From positions 124,001 through 188,000 of the forward strand of contig CAWKAP010000009.1 of assembly GCA_963847675.1 (NCBI GenBank): a stretch of DNA of 64,000 bases, given 5' to 3'. Each line of letters starts with the position of its first letter. Position 1 is the stretch's first letter. This document shows positions 12,478-23,063 of this stretch, in pieces. A program made the position numbers and the translations under genes. The notes under the pieces were generated by a model, which did no database searches, was not told the DNA's origin, and saw nothing but the letters and a program-made list of their open reading frames with translations. Source of the DNA: JADJWR01 sp963847675. Its GTDB lineage: Bacteria > Pseudomonadota > Gammaproteobacteria > Burkholderiales > Burkholderiaceae_F.

Positions 12478-12592
12478 CGTCTCCTGGCGCCGGCGGCAGC
12501 CCGGCCCGGGAAGCGCCGGCTCACTAGAATGCGCGGCACCTGCTGATCGCCGCTGTTCACCGCCGCGGCGTGTGAGCCCCAACGTGACACCA

Positions 12593-13297
12593 ATGCTGCT
12601 TGCCATCGATACCGCAACCGAAGTCTGTTCGGTGGCGCTGGCGCGTGGCGATCGAATCTTCGAGCGTGCCGAGAACGTCGGGCAGCAACACTCGGAGCGG
12701 ATACTGCCGATGGTGGACGCGCTGCTGCGTGAAGCCGACGCGCAGTTGAGCGGCTGCGACGCGATCGCCTTCGGTGCGGGACCCGGCGCGTTTACGGGTC
12801 TGCGCATCGCCTGCGGCGTCGCCCAGGGGCTGGCCTTCGGCGCGCACAAGCCCGTCGTGGCCATCGGCAATCTGGCAGCGCTGGCGCTGGCGGCGCATTC
12901 CGCTGCGCCCGGCGCAGGCCGTGTCCTCGCAGCGATCGATGCGCGCATGCAGGAAGCGTACTGGGCCGTGTATGCGGTCGAAGGGGACACTCTGAGCGAG
13001 GTCGCAGGGCCGGCGCTGGTCGCGGCCGCGGATCTTGCCGAACTTTGTTCCCGACACGCGCCCGACCTGGTTGCCGGCAATGCCCTGCGATCGTTCCCCG
13101 AGGTCACGGCAGGACTCGTCTGCGCGACGGCGCCGGACGCCCGCGCCGGCGCTGCGTCCATCGCCAGGCTGGCAGCAATCGAGTTTGCCGGCGGCCGCGC
13201 CGTGGCACCCGAACTCGCGGCGCCGATCTATGTCCGCGATCGCGTTGCGCTGACCGTCGACGAACGCCGTGCCGCCGCGGCCCTGGCGAGCCGATGA
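12593..13297 (+). CDS. tsaB: tRNA threonylcarbamoyladenosine modification protein TsaB
   Basis: Partner of TsaD and TsaE in making t6A37 of ANN-decoding tRNAs. The 234-residue actin-like ATPase-fold protein begins MLLAIDTATEVCSVAL, typical of TsaB. It contains GPGAFTGLRIACGVAQGLAFG, the diagnostic glycine-rich block. GTG codons at 12572 and 12584 are in frame, but ATG 12593 gives the family-consistent start. Its stop overlaps rimI (ATGA); the tsaB-rimI pairing is common in proteobacteria. Confidence 0.92.
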   Translation: MLLAIDTATEVCSVALARGDRIFERAENVGQQHSERILPMVDALLREADAQLSGCDAIAFGAGPGAFTGLRIACGVAQGLAFGAHKPVVAIGNLAALALAAHSAAPGAGRVLAAIDARMQEAYWAVYAVEGDTLSEVAGPALVAAADLAELCSRHAPDLVAGNALRSFPEVTAGLVCATAPDARAGAASIARLAAIEFAGGRAVAPELAAPIYVRDRVALTVDERRAAAALASR

Positions 13298-13761
13298 GCG
13301 CCGTGCTGCGCGAACCGGCCGAGCGGATCGAGCCGATGCGGCCGCAGGACCTGGCCGAGGTGCTCGCCATCGAGCAGGCGGCCTACGAGTTTCCCTGGAC
13401 GCACGGCAATTTCATCGATTCGCTGCGCGCCGGCCACAGCACCTGGACGATGCGCGACACGAGCGCAAGCCTGATCGCCTACGCTGTCGTGATGATCGCG
13501 CTCGACGAGGCACACCTGCTGAACCTGACGGTGGCGCCGTCCTGCCAGCGTTTCGGCTTCGGGTGGCGAATGCTCGAGGCGATGGCCGAGAACGCGCGCA
13601 GCTACGGCGCCCGCTCGATGCTGCTCGAGGTCAGGCCGAGCAATGTGGCTGCGCAGAAGATGTATGAACGCTATGGATTCGTGCGCATCGGCACGCGGCG
13701 CGGCTACTACCCGGCGCGGGATGGGCGCGAAGACGCGGTCGTGATGCGGGTGTCGCTGTGA
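13294..13761 (+). CDS. rimI: Ribosomal protein S18-alanine N-acetyltransferase RimI
   Basis: GNAT acetyltransferase of 155 residues, predicted to acetylate the N-terminal alanine of ribosomal protein S18. It shows the acetyl-CoA loop QRFGFGWRMLEAM (family form QRxGxG/A), the EVRPSNVAAQKMYERYGF motif and the downstream RRGYYPA segment typical of RimI. Coupled to tsaB by a four-base overlap. Confidence 0.92.
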   Translation: MSAVLREPAERIEPMRPQDLAEVLAIEQAAYEFPWTHGNFIDSLRAGHSTWTMRDTSASLIAYAVVMIALDEAHLLNLTVAPSCQRFGFGWRMLEAMAENARSYGARSMLLEVRPSNVAAQKMYERYGFVRIGTRRGYYPARDGREDAVVMRVSL

Positions 13762-13816
13762 TCGAGCCGCGCATGAAGCTTGCAGGTGATCGGCCCGCGA
13801 CGAGGAACGGGCACCG

Positions 13817-14581
13817 ATGAGCCTCGATCGGCGTCGAGCGGCGCTCTGGAACGCGATGGGCCTCGGCCCCGAATGGGCGCTTCGCGATCAGGTGGCTGAT
13901 GGTGCGGCTGCAGCGGGCGCGCAGCGGCCTGCCGATGCGCCGACGATCGCGAGCCAGCCTGCCGACGCGCGGGTCGCGGCGATCGCCGGCATGGCGTGGG
14001 AAGAACTCGAGGCGGCAGTCGCCGCTTGCACGGCGTGCAGCCTGTGCAAGACGCGCACGCAGACCGTGTTCGGCGTCGGCAGCCGATCGGCACCGTGGAT
14101 GCTCATCGGAGAGGCTCCGGGCGCCGAAGAGGACGCGCGCGGCGAGCCTTTCGTTGGGCAGGCGGGCCGCCTGCTCGACAACATGCTGGCATCGATCGGT
14201 CGCTCGCGGCGCGCCGATGCAAGTCAGCCGGTGTTCATCGCCAACGTGCTGAAGTGCCGGCCGCCGGGCAACCGCAACCCGCAGCCGGAGGAGGTCGCTG
14301 CGTGCGAACCGTTCCTGCTTCGGCAGATCGAACTGCTCAGGCCGCAGCTGGTGCTGGTCATGGGCCGCTTCGCCGCGCAGGCGGTCCTGCGCACCGATGC
14401 GCCGATTTCAGCGCTGCGTGGCCGCGTCCACCGGCTTCGCGTGGCGGCCGGCGACGTGCCGGCGATCGTCACCTATCACCCCGCCTACCTGCTGCGCAAC
14501 CTCGCCGACAAGGCCAAGTCCTGGGCCGATCTGTGCCTGGCGCTCGACGTGGAGGCCAGGGCGGCGGGCGCGGAGGCGTAG
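13817..14581 (+). CDS. Uracil-DNA glycosylase, family 4/5-like with 4Fe-4S cluster
   Basis: Removes uracil from DNA. The 254 residues have a variable N-terminal 60-residue extension, then the cluster ligands CTACSLC, followed by LKCRPPGNRNP and AACEPF. Motif A is GEAPGAEEDARGEPFVGQAG and motif B is TYHPAYLLRN. These are hallmarks of the iron-sulfur UDG family rather than of Ung. The alanine/arginine-rich N-terminal linker matches the extension seen in betaproteobacterial homologues that sit after rimI. It follows rimI by 55 bases on the same strand. Confidence 0.9.
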   Translation: MSLDRRRAALWNAMGLGPEWALRDQVADGAAAAGAQRPADAPTIASQPADARVAAIAGMAWEELEAAVAACTACSLCKTRTQTVFGVGSRSAPWMLIGEAPGAEEDARGEPFVGQAGRLLDNMLASIGRSRRADASQPVFIANVLKCRPPGNRNPQPEEVAACEPFLLRQIELLRPQLVLVMGRFAAQAVLRTDAPISALRGRVHRLRVAAGDVPAIVTYHPAYLLRNLADKAKSWADLCLALDVEARAAGAEA

Positions 14582-14592
14582 CGACCGCGCGG

Positions 14593-15909
14593 TCAGTGCT
14601 TGGCCTGGCCGATCAGCGAGGTCGAATCGAACTGGCGCTGGTTGTAGTGGTGGCGCACCATCACCAGCGCCATCGCGACGCTGACGAAGAGGCCGAAGAT
14701 GATGATGATCGTCTCGATGTGCAGGTCGAGGGCGATGAGCAGCGCGTAGGCGCCCAGCATCACGAGGATGTTCAGGTTTTCGTTGAAGTTCTGCACCGCG
14801 ATCGAGTGGCCGGCCGACAGCAGGACGTGGCCGCGGTGCTGCAGCAGTGCGTTCATCGGCACGACGAAGTAACCCGCCAGCGCGCCGACCACGACCATCA
14901 GAACGGCCGCGAGCCACATCGCCCACGTGATGGTCGTCCCGCCGATGGTCAGCCCGCCGTCGGGCAGCCGCGAGAAGTCGATCAGCGCCAGCGAACACAC
15001 CACCAGCCCCATCACGACGCCGACCGGCAGCACGGACAGCGCGCGCTTCAGCGAAACCCTGGCGGCCGCGGTGACCGAGCCGATGGCAATGCCGATGGCG
15101 ACGACCGCCTGCATGATCGCGCCCTGCGACAGCGACATGCCGAGGACGGATTCGCACCACTTCAGGATGATGAACTGAAGCGTCGCGCCCGCGCCCCAGA
15201 ACAGCGTCGTCACCGCGAGCGAGATCTGGCCGAGCTTGTCGCGCCAGAGCGTGCCGACGCAGCGCCCGAAGCTCGCCAGCAGGCGCAGCGGATTGCGCGA
15301 GTGGCGGGCGTAGCGGGCACCGGTGTCCGGGATGCTCAGGTTGACCAGCGCGGCGGCGATGTAGATGAACGCAATCGTCGCGACCGCCGCCTCGCCGGCC
15401 TGGTCGACGCGGGTATCGATGATCGGAAAGTCGAATGACAGGAGGCTTGCGGCGACCGTCGGGGCGACCAGCACGCCGCCGACCACGAAGCCAAGGATGA
15501 TCGACACGACGGTCAGTCCCTCGATCCAGCCGTTGGCGACGACGAGCTTTTCGGGCGGCAGCAGTTCGGTGAGGATGCCGTACTTGGCCGGCGAGTAGGC
15601 GGCCGCGCCGAGCCCGACCAGCGCGTAGGCGGCGAGCGGGTGCGCGCCGAACAGCATCAGTAGACAGCCGCCGACCTTGACCAGGTTGCTGACCATCATC
15701 ACGCGGCCCTTCGGCATCGAGTCGGCGAAAGCGGCTACGAACGCGGCGAGCACCACGTACGAAACGAAGAAGAACAGCTTGAGCATCGGCGTCATCCACT
15801 CGGGCGCGTCGATGTCGCGCAGCAGCGCGATGGCGGCGATCAGCAGCGCATTGTCGGCCAGCGACGACAGGAACTGCGCGGCCATGATCGTGTAGAAGCC
15901 GCGCTTCAT
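14593..15909 (-). CDS. lplT: Lysophospholipid transporter LplT (MFS)
   Basis: Inner-membrane flippase of the major facilitator superfamily that returns lysophospholipids to the cytoplasmic leaflet. The 438 residues form about twelve hydrophobic segments. The opening MKRGFYTIMAAQFLSSLADNALLIAAI and the motif AAAYSPAKYGILTELLPPEKLVVANGW (here in fragments) are characteristic of LplT. The E. coli gene is fused or coupled to aas; no acyltransferase partner follows here. It is convergent with the preceding glycosylase gene, 11 bases away, and divergent from alr. Confidence 0.88.
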   Translation of the reverse strand: MKRGFYTIMAAQFLSSLADNALLIAAIALLRDIDAPEWMTPMLKLFFFVSYVVLAAFVAAFADSMPKGRVMMVSNLVKVGGCLLMLFGAHPLAAYALVGLGAAAYSPAKYGILTELLPPEKLVVANGWIEGLTVVSIILGFVVGGVLVAPTVAASLLSFDFPIIDTRVDQAGEAAVATIAFIYIAAALVNLSIPDTGARYARHSRNPLRLLASFGRCVGTLWRDKLGQISLAVTTLFWGAGATLQFIILKWCESVLGMSLSQGAIMQAVVAIGIAIGSVTAAARVSLKRALSVLPVGVVMGLVVCSLALIDFSRLPDGGLTIGGTTITWAMWLAAVLMVVVGALAGYFVVPMNALLQHRGHVLLSAGHSIAVQNFNENLNILVMLGAYALLIALDLHIETIIIIFGLFVSVAMALVMVRHHYNQRQFDSTSLIGQAKH

Positions 15910-16044
15910 CGCCGGGGCGGACTGGGCATGGAGGGCGTCGCGGGTGACGGACTGGCGAAGGGCGCGGGCGTTATATCACGCGTACTCGCGAGTACGTACG
16001 TCAGCCGGCAAGACCTTATGCTGCGCGCTTTGCCTTGCCTACCG

Positions 16045-17133
16045 ATGCCGCGCCCGGTACTTGCCACCATCGACCTTGCCGCCCTGCGGCACAACCTCGC
16101 CGTTGCGCGACGCCACGCCGGCGCACGCAAGGTCTGGGCTGTGGTCAAGGCCAATGCCTACGGTCATGGCCTCGAGCGTGCGCTGCGCGGCTTCGCCGAT
16201 GCCGACGGCCTGGCGCTGCTCGATCTCGACGAGGCGGCACGGGCGCGCGAGGGCGGCTGGCGCAAGCCGGTCCTGCTGCTCGAAGGCTTCTTCGCGCCGG
16301 ACGACCTTCCTGTCGTCGACGAATTGCGACTGACCGCTGTCATTCACCACCGGGCGCAGATCGAAATGCTGGCCGCATTCCGGCCGCGGGCGCCGATCGA
16401 CGTTTACGTCAAGATCGACACCGGCATGAACCGGCTCGGCTTCGCGCCGGCGCAAGCCGCAGCATCGCTCGAGCGTCTCGCTGCACTGCCCGGCGTGCGC
16501 GTCGTCGCGCTGATGTCGCACTTCGCCAATGCGGACCGCGACGATGCCGACGCCGGACCGGCGGCAGTTTCAGATCAGATGCGCGTCTTCGAGAACGCCT
16601 GCCAGGTCTGGACCGGTCCGCGCTGCCTCGCCAATTCCGCAGCGCTTCTGCTGCACCCGCAGGTGGGCGGTGATGCGGTGCGGCCGGGGATCGCGCTGTA
16701 CGGCGCCACGCCGATGGCGGGGCGGTCCGCGGCATCCTTCGCACTGAAGGCGGCGATGTCGCTCACGGCCGGCGTGCTGTCGGTGCGAACGGTCGCGGCC
16801 GGCGAGTCGATCGGCTACGGCAGCCGCTGGCGGGCCGGGCGGCCGACGCGCATCGGCGTGCTCGCCTGCGGTTACGCCGACGGCTATCCGCGGGTTGCAC
16901 CCGACGGCACCCCGGTGTGGATCGGCGGGCAGCGCGTGCCGTTGGTGGGTCGCGTATCGATGGACATGATCATGGTCGACCTCACCGGCGCGCCGCACGT
17001 CGACGTCGGTGCCGAGGCCGAGCTGTGGGGCACGCGCATCCCGGTCGACGAGGTGGCCGAGGCGTGCGGCACCATCGGCTACGAGCTGCTTTGTGCGCTC
17101 GCACGGCGCGTCCCGGTGGCCGAGCGGAACTGA
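16045..17133 (+). CDS. alr: Alanine racemase
   Basis: PLP enzyme giving D-alanine for peptidoglycan. The PLP lysine is in VVKANAYGHG (Lys35). The catalytic tyrosine region is ESIGYGSRW, followed by GVLACGYADGYPR and VGRVSMDMIMVDL. I use ATG 16045 (MPRPVLATIDL), giving 362 residues against 359 for E. coli Alr. An upstream ATG at 15928 would add an unrelated 39-residue leader running into the lplT promoter region. The radA start follows the stop by one base. Whether this is the biosynthetic (Alr) or catabolic (DadX) form cannot be told; it is not adjacent to the dadA-like gene at 34.4 kb. Confidence 0.93.
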   Translation: MPRPVLATIDLAALRHNLAVARRHAGARKVWAVVKANAYGHGLERALRGFADADGLALLDLDEAARAREGGWRKPVLLLEGFFAPDDLPVVDELRLTAVIHHRAQIEMLAAFRPRAPIDVYVKIDTGMNRLGFAPAQAAASLERLAALPGVRVVALMSHFANADRDDADAGPAAVSDQMRVFENACQVWTGPRCLANSAALLLHPQVGGDAVRPGIALYGATPMAGRSAASFALKAAMSLTAGVLSVRTVAAGESIGYGSRWRAGRPTRIGVLACGYADGYPRVAPDGTPVWIGGQRVPLVGRVSMDMIMVDLTGAPHVDVGAEAELWGTRIPVDEVAEACGTIGYELLCALARRVPVAERN

Positions 17134-17134
17134 G

Positions 17135-18484
<1,350 letters not shown>

Positions 18485-18492
18485 CGCCGGCG

Positions 18493-19818
18493 TCAGCCCG
18501 CGCGCGCGTCGGCGTCGAAGGCAAGCGCGGCCGCGATGCCGGCGCGAACCGAGCCCTCGATCGTCGATGGGTAATCACCCGCCGCGGCATCGCCCGCGAG
18601 ATACAGCGATGGCAGGTCGAGCCGGCTGGGGGGGCGCTTCAGCCCGGGCACCGGGACGACGGTCGCGCGCTTCTCCGCCACCGTCGCGCTGGCCAGCGGC
18701 GCCGGCAATCCGAACTCGGCGCTCAGCTGCGCGGCCACCCGAGTCGCGAGCGCTTTCGGCTCGGCAGACAGGGCGGACTGCGCGGCGCTGATCACCACGC
18801 TGAGCACGCCTGCGTTCGCTTCGTCGAGCTGCCCGCGGTCGAAGACCCACTGCCCATGACGCCCTGCCGCGGCGTCGTCGAGCAACGCGCAGGCGGGCCA
18901 CGGCAGTCGCACCGTGGGCGGGTAGCGCAGGTACACCGTGGCGATCGGCGCCATCGCGATCGAGTGCAGCGCATCGATCGACGCGGCAAGTTCATCCCGT
19001 TGCGCAGTGACGAGCAGTTGTGCCGCGCGATCGGGCGGCAGGGCGAGCACGACCGCGTCGGCGTCGAGCGCGCCGCCGCGACTGTCGATGCGCCAGCGAC
19101 CGTCGCTGCGTGCGAGCCCCTGCACCGGGGTGCGCAGGCGCAGCTCGGCGCCGCTCGCGATCAGCTGTTCGAGCGCCGCCGCGACGAAGGCGCGGGTCAG
19201 GTCGACGCGGGGAATCAGCAGGTCGGCGGAACGCGCGTTGCCGGCGAGCGAGTCGCGCAGGACATTGAGCAGGATCTGCCCGGAGGCGTCAGCGAGTTCG
19301 ACGTTCAGCGCCGCCAGGCAAAGCGGCCGCCACAGCCGTCGTACGACGTCGTCGGACGCACCGGCGAACAGCGTGCCCGCCGGGACGTCATCGGTCAGCC
19401 GCCAGCGCTGCCGGCGCTGGCGCATGACCCACGCGAGCGCCTGCCGGCGCCCCGTCCAGCTCAGACCGGCGGCGCCGAGCAGCCCGGCGGCGAGATGCAG
19501 CGGCGCCGGCAGGCGCGGCGCGCGCAGCAGGAAACCGTCCGGGTAGCGGATCTCCAACGGCAGGCGCAACAATGCCCGGCCGACGTCGATACCGACCTCT
19601 GCCATCAACCGCAACGTTTCCGTATACGCACCGATCAGCAGGTGCTGGCCGTTGTCGAGCATGAACTCGCGCTCGCCGAGCCGGATGCCGACCGCTCGCG
19701 CCCGCCCGCCGGCCTGCGGGGCGGCGTCGAAAAGCGCCACCGCATGTCCCTGCCGCGCGAGTTCGTGCGCACACGCCAGCCCCGACCAGCCGGCGCCGAC
19801 GACGGCGACGTGCTTCAC
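18493..19818 (-). CDS. hpnE: Hydroxysqualene dehydroxylase HpnE
   Basis: FAD-dependent amine-oxidase-fold enzyme that reduces hydroxysqualene to squalene in the three-enzyme HpnCDE route. The 441-residue protein begins with the dinucleotide-binding loop GAGWSGLACAHELARQG. The C-terminus carries the second FAD block LYLAGDAAAGDYPSTIEGSVRAG, in pieces. The GTG start at 19818 overlaps the hpnD stop (GTGA), which decides the start and indicates coupling. It is the last gene of hpnC-hpnD-hpnE and convergent with radA, 8 bases away. Confidence 0.92.
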   Translation of the reverse strand: MKHVAVVGAGWSGLACAHELARQGHAVALFDAAPQAGGRARAVGIRLGEREFMLDNGQHLLIGAYTETLRLMAEVGIDVGRALLRLPLEIRYPDGFLLRAPRLPAPLHLAAGLLGAAGLSWTGRRQALAWVMRQRRQRWRLTDDVPAGTLFAGASDDVVRRLWRPLCLAALNVELADASGQILLNVLRDSLAGNARSADLLIPRVDLTRAFVAAALEQLIASGAELRLRTPVQGLARSDGRWRIDSRGGALDADAVVLALPPDRAAQLLVTAQRDELAASIDALHSIAMAPIATVYLRYPPTVRLPWPACALLDDAAAGRHGQWVFDRGQLDEANAGVLSVVISAAQSALSAEPKALATRVAAQLSAEFGLPAPLASATVAEKRATVVPVPGLKRPPSRLDLPSLYLAGDAAAGDYPSTIEGSVRAGIAAALAFDADARAG

Positions 19819-20687
19819 TCTTCGTTCACCGGCCGGGGCGCACGCCCGAAGGCCGGGCCGAACCACCAGGTGCGGGAAGCGATCCAGAGCTTGCGCAGCG
19901 GAGTCAGCGTGATCCTCTGGTGCAGCACGCGGAAGGCCTCGCGCTCGATCTCGTCGAGCAGGGTCGCGTAAATGGCGCCCATGATCAGCCCGGGACGTTG
20001 TGCCCGTCGCTCGGCGGAAGGAAGTGCGACGAGGGCCTCGGCGTAGGCGCGGCGGGCACGCTGCGCCTGGAACTGCATCAGGGCCAGCCAGCCGTCGACG
20101 TAGCGGCCGGCCAGAAGGTCGGCGACCGTGACGCCGTGGCGCTGCAGTTCGTCGAGAGGCAGGTAGACGCGGCCGCGGCGCGCGTCTTCGCCGACGTCGC
20201 GGATGATGTTGGTCAGCTGCAGGGCGAGGCCGAGCTTGCGCGCGTACTCGTAGGTGCGCGGGTCGGCGGCCCCGAAGATGCCGGCCGACAGTTCGCCGAC
20301 CACGCCGGCCACGTTGTGACAGTAGCGGGCGAGCGCCGCATAGTCGAGGTAGCGATTCTGCTGCAGGTCCATCGCCATGCCGTCGAGGACGAGCAGCAGG
20401 CTGTCCCGTCGGATGCCGAATGCTGCGAGATGCGGTGCCAGCGCCTGGGTGACCGGATGCTGCGGTTCGCCGGCATACATGCGGTCGACCTCGGCGCCCC
20501 ACCAGTCGAGCCTCGCTTGCGCCACGCCGGCATCGCGCATTTCGTCGACCACGTCGTCGACCTCGCGGCAGTAGGCGTACAGCGCCGTGATCGCACGCCG
20601 CTGCGGCGGCGGCAGGAAAAGGAAGCTGTAGTAGAAGCTCGAACCGCTCGCCGCGGCCTTCTGCTGGCAGTACTCGTCAGGGCTCAT
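19815..20687 (-). CDS. hpnD: Presqualene diphosphate synthase HpnD
   Basis: Condenses two farnesyl diphosphates to presqualene diphosphate. The 290-residue trans-isoprenyl synthase has the two aspartate-rich substrate motifs, YCREVDDVVDE and NIIRDVGEDARRGRVYLP. Between them is the family block LQQNRYLDYAALARYCHNVAG. It sits 18 bases downstream of hpnC and overlaps hpnE. Its product is used by HpnC. Confidence 0.93.
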   Translation of the reverse strand: MSPDEYCQQKAAASGSSFYYSFLFLPPPQRRAITALYAYCREVDDVVDEMRDAGVAQARLDWWGAEVDRMYAGEPQHPVTQALAPHLAAFGIRRDSLLLVLDGMAMDLQQNRYLDYAALARYCHNVAGVVGELSAGIFGAADPRTYEYARKLGLALQLTNIIRDVGEDARRGRVYLPLDELQRHGVTVADLLAGRYVDGWLALMQFQAQRARRAYAEALVALPSAERRAQRPGLIMGAIYATLLDEIEREAFRVLHQRITLTPLRKLWIASRTWWFGPAFGRAPRPVNEE

Positions 20688-20705
20688 CGTCGGCAGCCGG
20701 CCGCC

Positions 20706-21506
20706 TCACATGGACAGCGAGCGGACTGTCATCCACAACCAGTCGGGCAACCGAAGCTGCGGTCGTTGGTGGAACACGTCGCCGCCGGCGCGGTCGATGC
20801 GTTCGAGAATGCGCAGTCCGCCCTGGATCACCAGCCGCAGTTCCCAGCCGATGCGCCCCGGCAGCCTGTGCGCCAGCGGCGCGCCGGACTCTAGCATCCG
20901 GCGCGCCATGGCCGTCTGCGCCCGCATCAGCGATGTCCAGTTCGGCGAGCCTTCCCCGGCGGCGATCGCCGACTCGGAGAGGTCGAAGCGGTCCAGTTCG
21001 CTGCGCGGCACGTAAACGCGGCCCTTGGTCCAGTCGACGGCGACGTCCTGCCAGAAATTGGCGAGCTGCAGTCCGGTGCAGACGCGATCCGACCAGTCCG
21101 TCGCCGATCGTTCCTCGATTCCGTAAAGCGACAGCAACAGTCGTCCGATCGGATTGGCGGAGCGCCGGCAGTAGTCGAGCAGCGCCTCGTAGTCTGCGTA
21201 CCGGGTCACGGTCACGTCCTGGGTGAATGCCGACAGCAAGGCACGAAATGGTGCGAGCGGCAACGCGTGCGCACGCACGGCGGCAGCGAGGTCGGGCCAG
21301 TCGCCGTCGTGGCCCGCATCGATGAGGTCGAGCGCCGACTGCAGCTTGTGCAGCCCGGCGAGCCTCGCCGACGGCGGCGCGTCGCCCTCGTCGGCGATGT
21401 CGTCCGCCGTGCGCGCGAAGCGGTAGATCGCACGAACGGCGGGCCGCAGCCGTCCGGGCAGGAGCCAGGAGGCAACCGGAAAGTTCTCGTAGTGGCCGAC
21501 GCCCAT
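20706..21506 (-). CDS. hpnC: Hydroxysqualene synthase HpnC
   Basis: Converts presqualene diphosphate to hydroxysqualene, the middle step of bacterial squalene synthesis. The 266-residue protein opens HYENFPVASWLLP, typical for HpnC. The aspartate motifs are FARTADDIADEGD and NFWQDVAVDWTKGRVYVP; the second deviates from the HpnD form in the way HpnC proteins do. First gene of the hpnCDE operon, transcribed away from tRNA-Leu. No squalene-hopene cyclase is in the window, so the end product (hopanoid or other triterpenoid) is inferred. Confidence 0.92.
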   Translation of the reverse strand: MGVGHYENFPVASWLLPGRLRPAVRAIYRFARTADDIADEGDAPPSARLAGLHKLQSALDLIDAGHDGDWPDLAAAVRAHALPLAPFRALLSAFTQDVTVTRYADYEALLDYCRRSANPIGRLLLSLYGIEERSATDWSDRVCTGLQLANFWQDVAVDWTKGRVYVPRSELDRFDLSESAIAAGEGSPNWTSLMRAQTAMARRMLESGAPLAHRLPGRIGWELRLVIQGGLRILERIDRAGGDVFHQRPQLRLPDWLWMTVRSLSM

Positions 21507-21600
21507 GCGGGCAAGCTACCACGCAGGTGCTGCTCGGCGATTGCAGCAAGGCCTTCGATTAGAATCGCGCCTCGCGTGGCCTGGTAGCGCCGGCGACGTC

Positions 21601-21687
21601 GCGAAGGTGGCGAAATTGGTAGACGCACCAGGTTTAGGTCCTGACGCCTTCACCGGCGTGGGGGTTCGAGTCCCCCCCTTCGCACCA
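21601..21687 (+). tRNA. tRNA-Leu (anticodon UAG)
   Basis: An 87-base class II tRNA. The acceptor stem GCGAAGG pairs with CCTTCGC and is followed by ACCA, with CCA encoded. The anticodon loop TTTAGGT has TAG at 21635-21637, the leucine tRNA long variable arm (ACGCCTTCACCGGCGT) is present, and the T loop is GGTTCGAGTCC. It reads CUA/CUN codons. It lies 60 bases ahead of tig. Confidence 0.96.
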
Positions 21688-21746
21688 CAGGCTCGATTGA
21701 CAACCACCGCCGGCGGGTTTGGCCGGCACTGAACCGAATCCACATC

Positions 21747-23054
21747 ATGCTGCAAGAAGTTGAAAACCTCGGCGCGCTGCAGCGCCGTCTCGACATCTCG
21801 GTGTCGGCCGAAGCGCTCGCCAAGGAAGTCTCGCTCAGGCTTGCGAAGCTCGCCCGCTCGGTGAAGATGCCGGGGTTCCGGCCGGGCAAGGTGCCGATGA
21901 AGATGATCGCGTCCAGCTACGGCGCCCAGGTGCAGGCGGAGGTGCTGAACGACAAGATCGGCGAGGCCTTCAACGCCGAAATCAGCGCGCGCCAGCTGCG
22001 CGTGGCCGGAGCACCGACGGTGGCGCCCAAGAGCGAAGCTGGCGCCGAGCAGCTCACGTTCTCTGCGACCTTCGAGGTCTATCCGGAGATCAGCGTCGCC
22101 GATCTGGGTGGATTTTCCGTCGAGCGCGCCGTCTGCCCGGTCGGCGACGCCGAGGTGGACAAGACGGTCGAGATCATGCGTCGGCAGCGTGCGACGCCGC
22201 GCGAAGTCGATCGTGCAGCGGCCGACGGCGACCGCGTGACGGTCGACTACAAGGGATCGGTCGACGGCGTGGCCTTCGAGGGGGGGAGCGCGTCCGACTT
22301 CGCGTTCACGGTCGGCCAGGGACGGATGCTGCCCGAGTTCGAGGCCGCGGTTCGCGGGATGGCCCGCGGCGAGTCGAAGACCTTCCCCCTGACCTTCCCG
22401 GCCGACTACCGCGCCACCGAGCTGGCCGGGAAGACCGCGTCGTTCGATGTCGCCGTGAAGAAAGTCGAGCAGGTCGAACTGCCCGCTGTCGACGCGGCGT
22501 TCGCTCGCCAACTCGGCGTTCGCGATGGCGACGTCGCCAAGATGCGCGAGGAGATCCGCGGCAACCTGCTGCGCGAAGTCGAGACCCGGCTGCGGACCCG
22601 CACCAAGGACAGCGTGATGGCAGCGCTGCTCGGCGTGGCGCAGTTCGAGCTGCCGACGACGCTGGTGGAGGCGGACAGCCAGCGCCTGCTGGAACTGGCT
22701 CGTGCCGACATGGCTGCCCGAGGCGTCGATGCCGCCAGCATGCAGCTGACGGCGGAGAGTTTCGCGCCGCAGGCGCAGCGTCGCGTCAGACTCGGCCTGC
22801 TGGTCGGTGAACTGGTGCGCTCGCAGAACCTGCAGCCGCGCCAGGACCAGATCCGCCGGCGCCTGGAAGAACTTGCGCAGAGCTACGAGAAGCCCGCCGA
22901 GGTGATCCAGTGGTACCTCGGCAACCGGCAGCGTCTGGCCGAGGTCGAGACGATGGTGATGGAGGAAAACGTGGTCGACTGGGTGCTGCAGCGGGCGCAG
23001 GTGAAGGAGGCCGCGGTGGCCTTCGATGATTTGATGGGCGGCAACGTCGGTTGA
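21747..23054 (+). CDS. tig: Trigger factor
   Basis: Ribosome-bound chaperone with peptidyl-prolyl isomerase activity. The 435 residues (E. coli 432) contain the ribosome-docking signature, here GFRPGKVPMKMI at about 46-57, in the N-terminal domain. The central FKBP-like domain follows around VTVDYKGSVDG...FEGG, and then a long helical C-terminal domain. It heads the tig-clpP-clpX block, the usual quality-control cluster. Confidence 0.97.
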   Translation: MLQEVENLGALQRRLDISVSAEALAKEVSLRLAKLARSVKMPGFRPGKVPMKMIASSYGAQVQAEVLNDKIGEAFNAEISARQLRVAGAPTVAPKSEAGAEQLTFSATFEVYPEISVADLGGFSVERAVCPVGDAEVDKTVEIMRRQRATPREVDRAAADGDRVTVDYKGSVDGVAFEGGSASDFAFTVGQGRMLPEFEAAVRGMARGESKTFPLTFPADYRATELAGKTASFDVAVKKVEQVELPAVDAAFARQLGVRDGDVAKMREEIRGNLLREVETRLRTRTKDSVMAALLGVAQFELPTTLVEADSQRLLELARADMAARGVDAASMQLTAESFAPQAQRRVRLGLLVGELVRSQNLQPRQDQIRRRLEELAQSYEKPAEVIQWYLGNRQRLAEVETMVMEENVVDWVLQRAQVKEAAVAFDDLMGGNVG

Positions 23055-23063
23055 GGGCAGTCG

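Noticed and set aside
21541..21570. TAGAAT at 21560 as the tRNA-Leu promoter -10 box
   Set aside because: No acceptable -35 box lies at 16-18 bases; the nearest TTGCAG is only 13 bases away.
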